Source of the DNA: Apostichopus japonicus
Lineage: Eukaryota > Echinodermata > Holothuroidea > Aspidochirotida > Stichopodidae
DNA: 64,000 bases
NCBI RefSeq assembly: GCF_037975245.1
Contig: NC_092578.1
Coordinates: 10,832,321-10,896,320 of the forward strand
Direction of reading: 5' to 3'
Shown here: positions 43,068-54,700 of the stretch, piece by piece
Position numbering within the stretch: position 1 is the first letter of the stretch
Layout of the letters: the number at the start of each line of letters is the position of its first letter
Notes under the pieces: model-generated
Databases searched by the model: none
What the model was told of the DNA's origin: nothing
Seen by the model: the letters and a program-made list of their open reading frames with translations, nothing else
Translations under genes and position numbers: made by a program

Positions 43068-43973
43068 CAGGGGCGTAGCGAAGGGGTTTTTGTTGGGGGG
43101 GTGTGGAGAATTTGATTTGCCGACGGATCTGGAAGTGGTGACTGAAATGGGGGAGGGGTCTAAGGGGAGGGGGTGTCCCCCTCCCCTTTGGCAACTTTTT
43201 AGTTTTGAAAGTCCTTAGATGCAATCTGGTGCATATTTTAAGTCAAATTTGATTTGCCGACGGATCTGGAAGTGGTGACTGAAATGGGGGACGGATCTAA
43301 GGGGAGGGGGTGTCCCCCCCCTTTGGAACATTTTTAGTTTTGAAACGTCCTTAGATGCAATCTGGTGCATATTTTAAGTCAAATTTGATTTGCCGACGAA
43401 TCTGGAAGTGGTGACTGAAATGGGGGAGGGGTCTAAGGGGAGGGGGTATCCCCCTCCCGTTTGGAAATTTTTTAGTTTTGAAACGTCCTTAGATGCAATC
43501 TGGTGCATATTTTAAGTCAAATTTGATTTGCCGACGGATCTGGAAGTGGTGACTGAAATGGGGGAGGGGTCTAAGGGGAGGGGGTGTCCCCCTCCCGTTT
43601 GGAAATTTTTTAGTTTTGAAACGTCCTTAGATGCAATCTGGTGCATATTTTAAGTCAAATTTGATTTGCCGACGGATCTGGAAGTGGTGACTGAAATCGG
43701 GGAAGGGGTCTAAGGGTAGGGGGTCTACCCCTCCCCTTTGGAAATTTTTTAGTTTTGAAACGTCCTTAGATGCAATCTGGTGCATATTTTAAGTCAAATT
43801 TAGCACGGAAGAAGCTCCCGTTCTACTTTTCTCTATTCAGCTTTCCTTCTTTCTTCCCCTTCCGCTCTCTTCACCTTTTCTCCTTTTGCCGACAGACCCA
43901 AAATTTGCCGACAGCAACCAAATTATTGGGGAGGTGTGACACCCCCCACACCCCCCCGCTCGCTACGCCCCTG
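43068..43973. mobile_element. hAT-like non-autonomous element inside the satellite, 8-bp target duplication
   Basis: Ends CAGGGGCGTAGCG and its inverse, flanked by CCGATCAA on both sides (43060-43067 and 43974-43981). The duplicated bases are satellite sequence, and removing the insert restores a normal unit. CAG-type ends with an 8-bp duplication are characteristic of hAT. The interior is mostly a 137-bp tandem repeat. A pyrimidine-rich tail and CCGACAGACCCAAAATTTGC follow. No transposase is encoded. Confidence 0.9.
43109..43800. repeat. Five tandem copies of a 137-bp repeat within the hAT-like element
   Basis: Units begin TTTGATTTGCCGACGGATCT at 43111, 43248, 43384, 43522 and 43660 (spacing 136-138 bp). 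Each contains GGGGAGGGGGTGTCCCCCTC, a hairpin of G and C runs, and TTAGATGCAATCTGGTGCAT. The same phrases occur once in the MITE at 30598, so the repeat is an expanded piece of the family's interior. Confidence 0.93.
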
Positions 43974-46862
43974 CCGATCAATCGAAGGTGCGGTACCAAT
44001 CAATCGAATGTGCGGTACCGACTACTCGAATGTGCGGTACGGCTCAATCAAATGTGCGGTTCCGATCAATAGACTGTGCGGTACCGATTAATCGAATTTG
44101 CGGTATATACCGATCAATCGAATGTGCGGTACCGATCAATAGAATTTGCGGTACCGTTCATTCGAATGTGCAGTACCGATTATTTAAATGTGCGGTACCG
44201 ATCAATGAAATGTGCGGCACTGTTTAATGGAATGTACGGTACCGAACAATTGAATGTTCGGTACCTATCAATCGAATGTGCGGTACCGATCAATAGAATG
44301 TGCGGTACCGATAAATCGAATTTGCAATATTGATCAATCGACTGTGCGATACCGATCAATCGAATTTGAAGTACTGATCAATCGAATGTTCGGTACTGAT
44401 CAATCGAATGTGCAGTACCGATCGATCGAATGTGCGGTTCCGATCAATCTAATGTGCAGTAACGACCAATGGATTCTGAGGCACCGATCAATCGAATGTG
44501 CGGTACCGATCGATCGAATGTGTGGTAACGATCAATCGAATGTGCGGTAGCGATCAATCTAATGTGCGGTACCGATCAATCGAATGTTCGGTACCGATCA
44601 ATCGAATGTGCCTTACCAATGAATCAAATGTGCGCTACCGAACTGCCTAATTTTGTTACCGATCAATCGAATGTGCGGTACCGATCATTCGAATTTGCAG
44701 TAGCGATCAATCGAATGTGCCGTACCGATCAATCGAATGTTCGGTACCGATAAATCGAATGTACTGTACCGATCAATCGAATCTTCGGTACCGATCAATC
44801 AAATGTGCGGTACTGATCAATAGAATTTGCAATACAAATCAATCGAATGTGCCGTACCGATCAATCAAATCTTCGATCCCGATCAATCAAATGTTCGATG
44901 GCGATCAATCGAATGTTCGTTACCGATCAATCGAATGTTCGGTACCGATCAATCGAATGTGCGGTACCGATCAATCGAATGTGCCGTAACGATCAATCGA
45001 ATGTTCCGTCCCGATCAAGCGAATGTTCGATGGCGATCAATCGAATGTTCGTTACCGATCAATCGAATGTGCGATACCGATCAATCGAATGTGCGGTTCC
45101 GATCAATCGAATGTTCGGTACCGATCAATCGAATGTGCCTTACCAATGAATCGAATGTGCGCTACCGAACTATCTAATTTTGGTACCGATCAATCGAATG
45201 TGCGGTACCGATGATTCGAATGTGCGGTACCGATGATTCGAATGTGCGGTATCGATGATTCGAATGTGCGGTACCGATGAATCGAATGTGCGGCACCGAT
45301 GAATCGAATGTGCCTTACCGATCAATCAAATGTGCGGTACCGAACTATGTAATTTTCGGTACCGATCAATGTGCGGATTGTGCGGTACCGATCAAATTGC
45401 GGAATGTGCGGTACCGATCAATAGAATGTTCGGTACCGATCAATCACATGTGCGGTACCAATCAAGCGAATGTGTGGTACCGATCAATCGAATGTTCCTT
45501 ACCGATCTATCTAATGTGCGGTACACCGATCATAGGAATGTGCGGTACCAATAAATCGCATGTGCAGTACCGATAAATTGAATGTTCCGTACCTATCAAT
45601 CGAATGTTTGGTACCGATCAATCGAATGTGCGGAACCGATCAATCGAATGTGCGGTACCGAATAATCTAATGTGCAGTATCTATCAATCGAATGTGCTGT
45701 TCCGATCAATCGAATGTTCGGTACCGATCAATCGAATGTGCAGTACCGATCAATCGAATAAGCGGTAACGTTTAGTTGAATGTGCGGTACCGATCAATCG
45801 AATGTGCAATACCATTCAATGGAATGTGCGGTACCGATCATTTGAATGTGCGGTACCGCTCAATGGAATGTGCGGTTCCGATCAATCGAATATGCGGTAC
45901 CAATCAATCGAATTTGCGGTACCGATCAAACGAATGGGCGGTATTGATCAATCGAATCTTCGATCTCGATCAATCGAATATTTGATGGCGATCAATCGAA
46001 TGTGCGGTACCGATCAATCGAATGTACGGTACCGATCAATCGAAGGTGCGGTACCGATCAATCGAATGTGCGGTACCGATCAATTGAATGTGCGGTACCG
46101 TCGAATGTGCGGTACCGATCAATCGAATGTGCCGTAACGATCAATCGAATGTTCCGTCCCGATCAAGCGAATGTTCGATGGCGATCAATCGAATGTTCGT
46201 TACCGATCAATCGATTGTTAGGTATCGATGTATTGAATGTGCGATACCGATCAATCGAATGTTCGGTATCGATGTATCGAATGTGCGATACGGATCAATC
46301 GAATGTTCGTTACTAATCAATCGAATGGTCGTTACCGATCAATCGAATGTGCGTTACCGATCAATCGAATGTTCGGTATCGATCTATCCAATGTTCGGTA
46401 CCGATCAATCGAATGTTCGGTACCGATCAATCGAATGTGCGATACCGTTAAATCGAATGTTCGGTACCGATCAATCGAATGTGCGGTACCGATCAATCGA
46501 ATGTGCGGTTCCGTTCAATCGAATGTGCGATATTGATCAATCGAATGTGAAATACCGATCAATCGAATGTGCGGAACCGATCAATCGAATGTGCGGTACC
46601 GATCAATCGAATGTTCGGTACCGATCAATCGAATGTTCGGTACCGATCAATCGAATGTGCGGTACCGATCTATCGAATGTTCGGTACCGATCAATAGAAT
46701 GTGCGCTACCGATCAATCGAATTTGCGATACCGATCAATCGAATGTGCGATACCGATCAATCGAATGTTCGGTACCGATCAATCGAATGTGAGATACCGA
46801 ACAATCGAATGTGCGGTACCGATCAATCGAATGTTCGGTACCAATCAATCGAATGTTCGGTA
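43974..46862. repeat. 22-bp satellite array, block 2
   Basis: Continuation of the array, about 130 units. Common variants differ at TGCGG / TTCGG and GGTACC / GCTACC / GATACC. Ordered variant strings are less obviously duplicated here than in block 3. Confidence 0.95.
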
Positions 46863-47110
46863 CACTGTAAACAATAGTTAGTCAATATGACTAAAAAAAA
46901 TTAGTCACAACGATGTCTCTATCGACCAGTTTCTTCTAGTCATTTGACTATACAACCTTAGTTTTGTGACTAATTAAATCGAGTTTTCTGACTAATTAAA
47001 ACTAGTCCTTCTACGATGCCTCTATCGACCAAAGCTTAGTCCAGTGACCAAAAATATTAGTCATTGCAACTGTGACTACTTATTTAAGTCACAAGACTAG
47101 TTTAAGATTA
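46863..47110. repeat. Left subterminal repeats TTAGTCA / TGACTAA
   Basis: The heptamer TTAGTCA or its inverse occurs about every 15-40 bp from 46876 to about 47090, and a longer phrase (ATGTCTCTATCGACCA / ATGCCTCTATCGACCA) occurs twice. Such subterminal repeats usually bind the transposase. Confidence 0.75.
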
Positions 47111-47119
47111 AGTACTTTT

Positions 47120-48030
47120 TAGTTAAGAAATGAGATAGTGACACACATTGTAAGTTTCATGGTAATTTTTATTAACATTCAGTATTAATGCAAAATGTGA
47201 CAAATAAGCATTTCATTTAAAAGTCATTTCATAAAGAACAATAACAAACACTAAAGGTTAAAGAACATTTAAAACTAAAATAAATGTTTATGGGACAATT
47301 GGGAAAACTTATTTTTACAAAATTGTCAAAATCTTTTCTGACAAAACATCTTGAGAATACTTATGGTATTACTTTGAAATGCTCCTAAGCCATTAAGTTG
47401 GAAATGTTCAACAGTTTTCAAACAATTAGAACCCCTGGTGACCTATACCTATAAATTTCTTAAAGACCCTCATTGTCCACTGACTATGCATCATTATGGG
47501 CTCCATCAGTTTCATCAAAATAGCAGCATGGAAGAGATGTGGACAGACAGAACAAGGGAAAAATGCAAGTACACAGCTCAAATACAAAAATAGAAGTTTA
47601 GCCAAATAAATTATCTTAATTAATATTTAAATATAAATATACATAACATATATTAAATATACACAAAATAATATATCATATTTATAAATTTATTTATAAA
47701 AATAATACCCCATGTCAAATCAAATGGTATAAAAAGGCCTTGAGTAGCTCTTTATGACCTTAGCTGTTAAAAAGGGCCCGAAAATATCCTTATAATCATC
47801 ATCTCGAATTAGGAAGTTGGAAGTGATATTATTATGAGTTTCTGACCATGGATGTGATGGTACAATATTAATGCAGAACATGTAAGTTGAATATGTTATT
47901 ATCCTTGAAGCAACATTAGGGTGGAACAGAAAACAAAGTAGTTAAAATATTTCTAAAAGTACTTTTTCACAAACTATAAGCTATGTCTTGAATGGTAGAA
48001 ACTTACCTTTTAAGTCAATTTTTGGGGTAC
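47120..48030. other. TA element interior, left
   Basis: A+T rich. On the minus strand near 47540-47485 a segment reads STSLPCCYFDETDGAHNDA followed by a stop, which may be the last exon of the element's gene. Otherwise nothing was recognised. Confidence 0.35.
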
Positions 48031-48056
48031 ATTTTAAATGAGGTCCCCACATTCAA

Positions 48057-48216
48057 TCACACTAACCTCATTTAATGTAATGATTGTAATTTTTGCCAAG
48101 TACACTGAAGTCCATGTTAAAGACTTGCCCGATATATCGAACATCATTTGCTGATAATCTGAACTTTGCTTGATCCCCAAGGTGTGCGCAAGTACACAAA
48201 CAATGATCTTATACAC
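48057..48216 (-). CDS. Possible internal exon in the TA element
   Basis: The minus-strand frame reads YKIIVCVLAHTLGIKQSSDY and then QQMMFDISGKSLTWTSVYLA, and closes near a GTTAGTG donor. The mix of hydrophobic and polar residues looks protein-like. The family is not recognised, and the left boundary is uncertain. Confidence 0.3.
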
Positions 48217-48659
48217 TACACTTATGGGGGGGGGGGTGGGGGCTTAGGCATGCAATATATATAGCATACTAGTAGTATGACCGGTGTACATTATTTAATA
48301 TAACCGGTGTGCAGTATTATGTGTACGTATATGCTACAATTTCTGCTGAGAAATTATTTGTCATAAGTTTGGTTTATGACTCACCACAGTTTTTCTATAA
48401 ATCAATGATGAATACTCAAGTGAACTATCTCTTTGCATTACACAAAAAAATATCCTTCCTTTTTCACTTTTGACATACAGTTGTTGCAAAGTAACAAAGG
48501 CCTAAAGACATTTGGTTAAGTATGTAACATTTGTGCTAGCCGCACTCTGTAAATGTAATGTAAATTAGCCATTTATATTGCAACATTGGCACAGTATTTA
48601 CGGAACACTATCTATGGTCCTTGGTAACACATATCAGACATTATGCTCACTATGCTGAG

Positions 48660-48878
48660 ATACATCTACATGTTCCCCAGGGGACATCCCATATCATTGC
48701 AGCCATAAAGTGGTGCAAATGTTATACCTCCCAGGGTACCCGATACACCTGGGTAAAGAGAGGCAATTGAGATTAAGTGTCTTCATTAAAGATACATACT
48801 TATGGACCAGGTTGGTACATGAACCCACGATCATGGAATCACGTGTTCAGTGCCCTAACCATTCCGCCACAACTTCTC
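48660..48878 (-). mobile_element. SINE-like repeat with a tRNA-Leu-like head, minus strand
   Basis: On the minus strand GTGGCGGAATGGTTAGGGCA at about 48870 is an A-box region typical of tRNA-related SINE heads, and GTGGGTTCATGTACC about 50 bp later is a degraded B box. Downstream text (GAAGACACTTAATCTCAATT, CCCAGGTGTATCGGGTACCC) is of the sort shared by widespread metazoan tRNA-derived repeats. It lies inside the TA element. Confidence 0.5.
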
Positions 48879-49684
48879 TATGTCTTTACATACTGTGGTT
48901 ATTTCACTGATTGCATAATGCTCACTGTATATCACAGATTGTTCCTTATATTTAAGGTAGCATACGCCTATTAAAAGCCCCATTGACTTACACACTAAAT
49001 CACAAAAGTAATGTGGTCTCTAAGTCTAGATAGAAGTTTTCACTAGCTGAATGCTACCTATCACCGGATAGCTGACAAGTTGGCCTTTCAAGGCCCTAAC
49101 AATTTTCTGTATCATGACCATGTAGATATTTTGTTATTCGACACGGAAGTTTTCGTCACTTGTAAACAAACCTCTTCACTCAGTGGTAAACAATTTTCCT
49201 ACGCTGCTCCTGTGAAGCCTAAAGGGGTCTAAAGGCTTAATTGACCCAATTTACCCACCACATGTACTTCCATATATGCTCTTCAACATGCAAGCCACAA
49301 AAAACCAAATTATGATTAATAACAGGTCAATAAAAGATGTTCTCCCGCTGCTTTTTGGCACTTTTCCTGAAGGAGAACAATCGAGAGAATGGATATAGAC
49401 TCTAATAGGAGTATGCCACCTTAAGTGAGAGATTAATTTTTTTTCATACCAAAATGATACTTTTCATAGTCGTTACAATATAAACCAGAACAGAATTCTA
49501 TGCAATTATCATTTTTGGTCCATAAAGATGTCTTTTCAGACATTTCAGTATGCACTGTGCAGTGTGTGTGTAATACTGTGTAAGCATTAACCAGGTCTAC
49601 GTCTGCAGCAACATTTCTAGTCACCAATTTTGATAAGCTTGACCAAGTTGGTTGCATTTATGATTCTTGCAGGTTTTATTGGTA

Positions 49685-49785
49685 TCCGGATCACAGTCCA
49701 CTTGGTCTGGCTTGCCATACTGCAGAAACATCATCCAGAGAAGGGTCAGCGGGAGGGCTTTTTCGTCTCTGGCTCTGAAATGTGA
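49685..49785 (-). CDS. Possible internal or terminal exon in the TA element
   Basis: After TCATCACATTTCAG the minus strand reads SQRRKSPPADPSLDDVSAVW and QARPSGL, followed by TGA. The basic start and acidic middle look like a linker. It may be the end of a reading frame or may splice earlier at a GTATGG. The product is not recognised. Confidence 0.3.
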
Positions 49786-50306
49786 TGAAAACCATTTTTG
49801 TTTAGCTCAGCTGATTCCTCCCAAACTGACCCACAGGACATACCCCAATGTATTCCTGATCTGTTTCGAACATGTTAAACTGATATTGCCTGTCACTCCA
49901 GTGCAACTGTTAAGTTACTCAGAATAAGAGAATAGAATTGAAGGTGTTCTTTGCCAAAACTGGATCATTGGGATTTGTAAACCACAGCCTAACTATAACA
50001 GTATATACTTAGTCTAAAGGAAAGCTTACTGAAATGCTATCTAGGTACACAGTTCACCTCAATACTACATATCCAGTCCATTTAAAGGTTTATGCATAGG
50101 TTGTTACACTGTATTAAAGACAGGTATAGGGGACAAGAGATAGATAGGGGGCATAATTTGTGATAAAACATTCAAATTTGTTGCTCGTCAAATTATACCT
50201 TAATCTCCATGGGTGGCAAGCACTGGTTCCTATAGTTACTACAGTAGATCTCCCATGGAAGTATCAGGATATCTATTTCTGCTGTCAGAGTTGTTTGGAA
50301 TTTGTT

Positions 50307-50400
50307 GTTACCTCATCTAACCAGTTGAGTCCATTGATACCACAGCCATTCAAAGTATATAGCTGTGAATGCTGAGGACTTGGCACATCAACTTTCTCTG
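50307..50400 (-). CDS. Possible internal exon in the TA element
   Basis: The minus strand after TATTTGCAG reads KVDVPSPQHSQLYTLNGCGI and NGLNWLDE, then a GTAACA donor. The frame is fully open across the segment. The phase does not match the five-codon exon at 51250 directly, so another exon would be needed. The protein is not recognised. Confidence 0.35.
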
Positions 50401-50409
50401 CAAATAGAC

Positions 50410-51236
50410 AAACAACAGAAAATTAATGATAGGCTGAGTAGGCTCAAACCCCCTTGATGCACATATGCAGGAGCAGAAAATGCATACCTTTGTGGAATAT
50501 TTGCTAAATAAGACTCAAAACATTCTCTGTTCAGGGTATTAGCACCCAGCAGCCACTCCACTTAGGATACAGAACCCTACAACATTGCTACAGCTGGTGT
50601 AGACTTGGTCTAGGAGTAGGAAGTAGGATACTAACATAGCGCCACTATGAACCTGAGGCCTAGGCCTAAGCTAACAACATTATTGGTATTTCATGCATTG
50701 AAACTGAGTTTTTGTCCTTAGTTAAACACCAGGTTCTTCCAACTTTAGCAAAAATATCCTAAAATATGAGTACCATGTACTTTAGCCTACAAGAGCAGAA
50801 GGTAAGTCCCACTCCGAAGATCTTCAGTTCAGAGTGCACGAAATGCAGACGGGGTTGGTGGTCGACGAAGTGTCTAGAAACTTGACGTATGCTAGCCTAC
50901 ACCACAGACGCTCTTAACATTATACTAAGAATATAGGCCTAGTATACTAGCTAATAATACACATTTATATAAAATATGTCAAATAAGTGTGTATTACTGC
51001 TACTATAGTACTATACATCTACGAGGGCATGTGGGCTACACCAGGTAGACTAAACTCCTAGCCTAGCTTCGTCCTAGCGTTAGCAACAGTTTTGCTTACT
51101 AAGGCCTAACGTTATAACTTTACCCATACTTTCCAGCCAAAAATATCGCGGATATTCAAACCTTCCTTGAACATTATGTCAATTGTGTCAATTATTATTT
51201 ATAAGAATTTCAGTTGTGATTGAACTTACGTAACTG
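50410..51236. other. TA element interior, right
   Basis: Presumed intron or spacer upstream of the exon at 50307-50400. Contains GGCCTA-type motifs near 50660 and 50930. No feature was supported. Confidence 0.4.
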
Positions 51237-51250
51237 ACGACATTTTGAAA
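51237..51250 (-). CDS. Possible first coding exon in the TA element (five codons)
   Basis: On the minus strand AAAATGTCGTCAGTTAC is followed by a strong GTAAGTTC donor, giving MSSV plus two bases. It lies downstream of the CRE/CCAAT module. Support is only position and splice consensus. Confidence 0.25.
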
Positions 51251-51461
51251 CTGCTTCTGACAGTTTGCTAAATGATTAAGAATCTTCTCATTTTGTTGAT
51301 AGCCCTGTTCTATCTGCAGTTAGGCAATGGCCGCAAGTACGACGTACGACGTACCACGTACGTGCATACCGTATATATAATCGCCGGCCGTCGTCTGAAT
51401 TTTTGATCTCTGATCAGCTGAGCACACGGTATTCTACGGTACGATGATTGGATAAAAAAAA

Positions 51462-51469
51462 TGACGTCA
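51462..51469 (-). promoter_or_regulatory. CRE palindrome with adjacent CCAAT boxes
   Basis: On the minus strand TGACCAATGACGTCAT places a CCAAT box directly before a perfect CRE, and a second CCAAT (ATCCAATCAT) follows within 20 bp. The module lies about 210 bp upstream of an ATG at 51250 (minus) and 240 bp from the right end of the TA element. This is a plausible promoter for a minus-strand gene in the element. Confidence 0.5.
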
Positions 51470-51539
51470 TTGGTCAAAGCTGAAGGTTAAAGAAAGTAAA
51501 CAAACAGAAGACTAGAACATTCTCGTCACGCTTACATAC

Positions 51540-51709
51540 ATGACATGCTTAGTGAGTGTCAAAAAATTTCATACAAATTTATGTGACTAATTTATGTTAG
51601 TAGAACGACCATGCAAATTGGTCTGCTACTAACGAATTGGTAATGACTAGCTAACTCTAGTCACTGTGACTAGATTTTTGCCATTCGTGACTAACTAATG
51701 TTTACAGTG
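51540..51709. repeat. Right subterminal repeats TAGTCA / TGACTAG
   Basis: TGACTA or TAGTCA motifs recur from about 51582 to 51693, in an arrangement that mirrors the left end in style but not in exact spacing. The outermost 19 bases match the left end with one difference. Confidence 0.75.
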
Positions 51710-54700
51710 TATCGATCATTCGAATGTGCGGTACCGATCAATCGAATGTTCGGTACCGATCAATCGAATGTGCGGTACCGATCAATCGAATGTGCGGTAC
51801 CGATCAATCGAATGTTCGGTATCGAATGTGCGATGAGTGTCAATCGAATTTGCGATACCGATCAATCGAATGTTCGGTATCGATGTATCGAATGTGCGAT
51901 ACGGATCAATCGAATGTTCGTTACTAATCAATCGAATGATCGTTACCGATCAATCGAATGTGCGTTACCGATCAAATGAATGTTCGGTACCTATCTATCG
52001 AATGTGCGGTACCGATCAATCGAATGTTCGGTACCGATCAATCGAATGTTCGGTACCTATCTATCGAATGTGCGGTACCGATCAATCGAATATTCGGTAC
52101 CGATTAATCGAATGTGCCATACGGATCAATCGAATGTGCGATACGGATCAATCGAATGTTCGTTACTAATCAATCGAATGATCGTTACCGATCAATCGAA
52201 TGTGCGTTACCGATCAAATGAATGTTCGGTACCTATCTATCGAATGTGCGGTACCGATCAATCGAATGTTCGGTACCGATCAATCGAATGTTCGGTACCT
52301 ATCTATCGAATGTGCGGTACCGATCAATCGAATATTCGGTACTGATTAATCGAATGTGCCATACGGATCAATCGAATGTGCGATACGGATCAATCGAATG
52401 TTCGTTACTAATCAATCGAATGGTCGTTACCGATCAATCGAAGTTGCGTTACCGATCAATCGAATGTTCCGTACCGATCTATCGAATGTGCGGTACCGAT
52501 CAATCGAATGTTCGGTACCTATCTATCGAATGTGCGGTACCGATCAATCGAACGTTCGGAACCGATCAATCGAATGTGCGATACCGATCAATCGAATGTG
52601 CGGTACCGACCAATCGAATGTTCGGTACCGATCAATCGAATGTGCGGTACTGATCAATCGAATGTGCGGTACCGATCAATGGAATGTTCGGTACCGAACA
52701 ATCAAATGTCCGGTACCGATCAATCGAATGTTCGGTACCGATCAATCGAATGTGCCTTACCGACAAATCGAATGTTCGGAACCGATCATTCGAATGTTCG
52801 GTACCGATCAATCGAATGTGCGATACCGTTAAATCGAATTTGCGGTGCCGATCAATCGAATGTGCGGTACCGATCTATCGAATGTGCGGTTCCGTTCAAT
52901 CGAATGTTCGATACTGATCAATCGAATGTGAATTACCGATCAATCGAATGTGCGGTACCGATCAATCGAATGTGAGATACCGATCAATCGAATGTGCGGT
53001 ACCGACCAATCGAATGTTCGGAACCGATCAATCGAATGTGCTGTACCGATCAATCGAATGTGCGGTACCGATCAATCGAATGTTCGGTACCGATCAATCG
53101 AATGTTCGGTATCGATCAATCGAATGTTCGGTACCGATCACTCGAATGTGCGATACGTATCAATCGAATGTTCGGTTCCGTTCAATCGAATGTGCGATAT
53201 TGATCAATCGAATGTGAAATACCGATCAATCGAATGTGCGGTACCGATCAATCGAATGTGCGGTACCGATCATTCGAATGTTCGGTATCGAATGTGCGAT
53301 ACGTATCAATCGAATGTGCGTTACCGATTATTCGAATGTTCGGTACCGATCAATCGAATGTTCGGTACCTATCTATCGAATGTGCGGTACCGATCTATCG
53401 AATGTTCGGTACCAATCAATAGAATGTGCGGTACCGATCAAGCGAATTTGCGGTACCGATCAATCGAATGTGCGGTACCGATCAATCGAATGTTCGGTAC
53501 CGATCAATCGAATGTGCTGTACCGATCAATCGAATGTGCGGTACCGATCAAGCGAATTTGCGGTACCGATCAATCGAATGTGCGGTACCGATCAATCGAA
53601 TGTTCGGTACCGATCAATCGAATGTGCTGTACCGATCAATCGAATGTGCGTTACTGATCAATCGAATGTTCGGTACCGATCAATCGAATGTTCGGTACCG
53701 ATCAATCGAATGTTCGGTACCGATCAATCGAATGTGCTGTACCGATCAATCGAATGTGCGATACCGATCAATCGAATGTTCGGTATTGATCAATCGAATG
53801 TGCGGTACCGATGAATCGAATGTGCGGTACCGATCAATCGAATGTTCGGTATCGAATGTGCGATACGTATCAATCGAATGTGCGATACCGATCAATCGAA
53901 TGTTCGGTATCCATCAATCGAATGTTAGGTATCGATGTATCGAATGTGCGATACCGATCAATCGAATGTTCGGTATCGATGTATCGAATGTGCGATACGG
54001 ATCAATCGAATGTTCGTTACTAATCAATCGAATGATCGTTACCGATCAATCGAATGTGCGTTACCGATCAAATGAATGTTCGGTACCTATCTATCGAATG
54101 ATCGTTACCGATCAATCGAATGTGCGTTACCGATCAAATGAATGTTCGATACCGATCAATCGAATGTGCGGTACCGACCAATCGAATGTTCGGTACCGAT
54201 CAATCGAATGTGCGGTACTGATCAATCGAATCTGCGGTACCGATCAATGGAATGTTCGGTATCGAACAATCGAATGTCCGGTACCGATCAATCGAATGTT
54301 AGGTACCGATCAATCGAATGTGCGTTACTGACGAATCGAATGTTCGGTACCGATCATTCGAATGTGCGGTATCCATCAATCCAATGTTCGGTACCGATCA
54401 ATCGAATGTTCGGTACCGATCAATCGAATGTGCGATACCGCTCCTTTGAATTTGCGGTACCGATTAATCGAATGTGCGATACCGATCAATCGAATGTGCG
54501 GTTCCGTTCAATCGAATGTGCGGTACCTATCAATAGACTGTGCGATACCGATCAATCGAATGGGTGGTTCCGTTCAATCGAATGTAGGTACCGATCAATC
54601 GAATGTGCGGTACCGACCGATCGAATGTACGTTACCGATCAATCGAATGTTCGGTATCGATCATTCGAATGTGCGTTACCGATCAATCGAATGTTCGGTA

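Larger units (their letters stand above)
46863..51709. mobile_element. 4.85-kb TIR element with TA target duplication inside the satellite
   Basis: Left end CACTGTAAACAATAGTTAG, right end the inverse of CACTGTAAACATTAGTTAG, flanked by TA on both sides (46861-46862, 51710-51711). Deleting it with one TA restores the satellite text CGGTATCGATCATTCG. TA duplication suggests a Tc1/mariner-like or other TA-specific superfamily, but no DDE/D transposase was recognised. Both ends contain repeated TTAGTCA / TGACTA subterminal motifs (at least ten on the left, six on the right). The interior carries a promoter-like module and exon-like segments on the minus strand. Confidence 0.85.
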
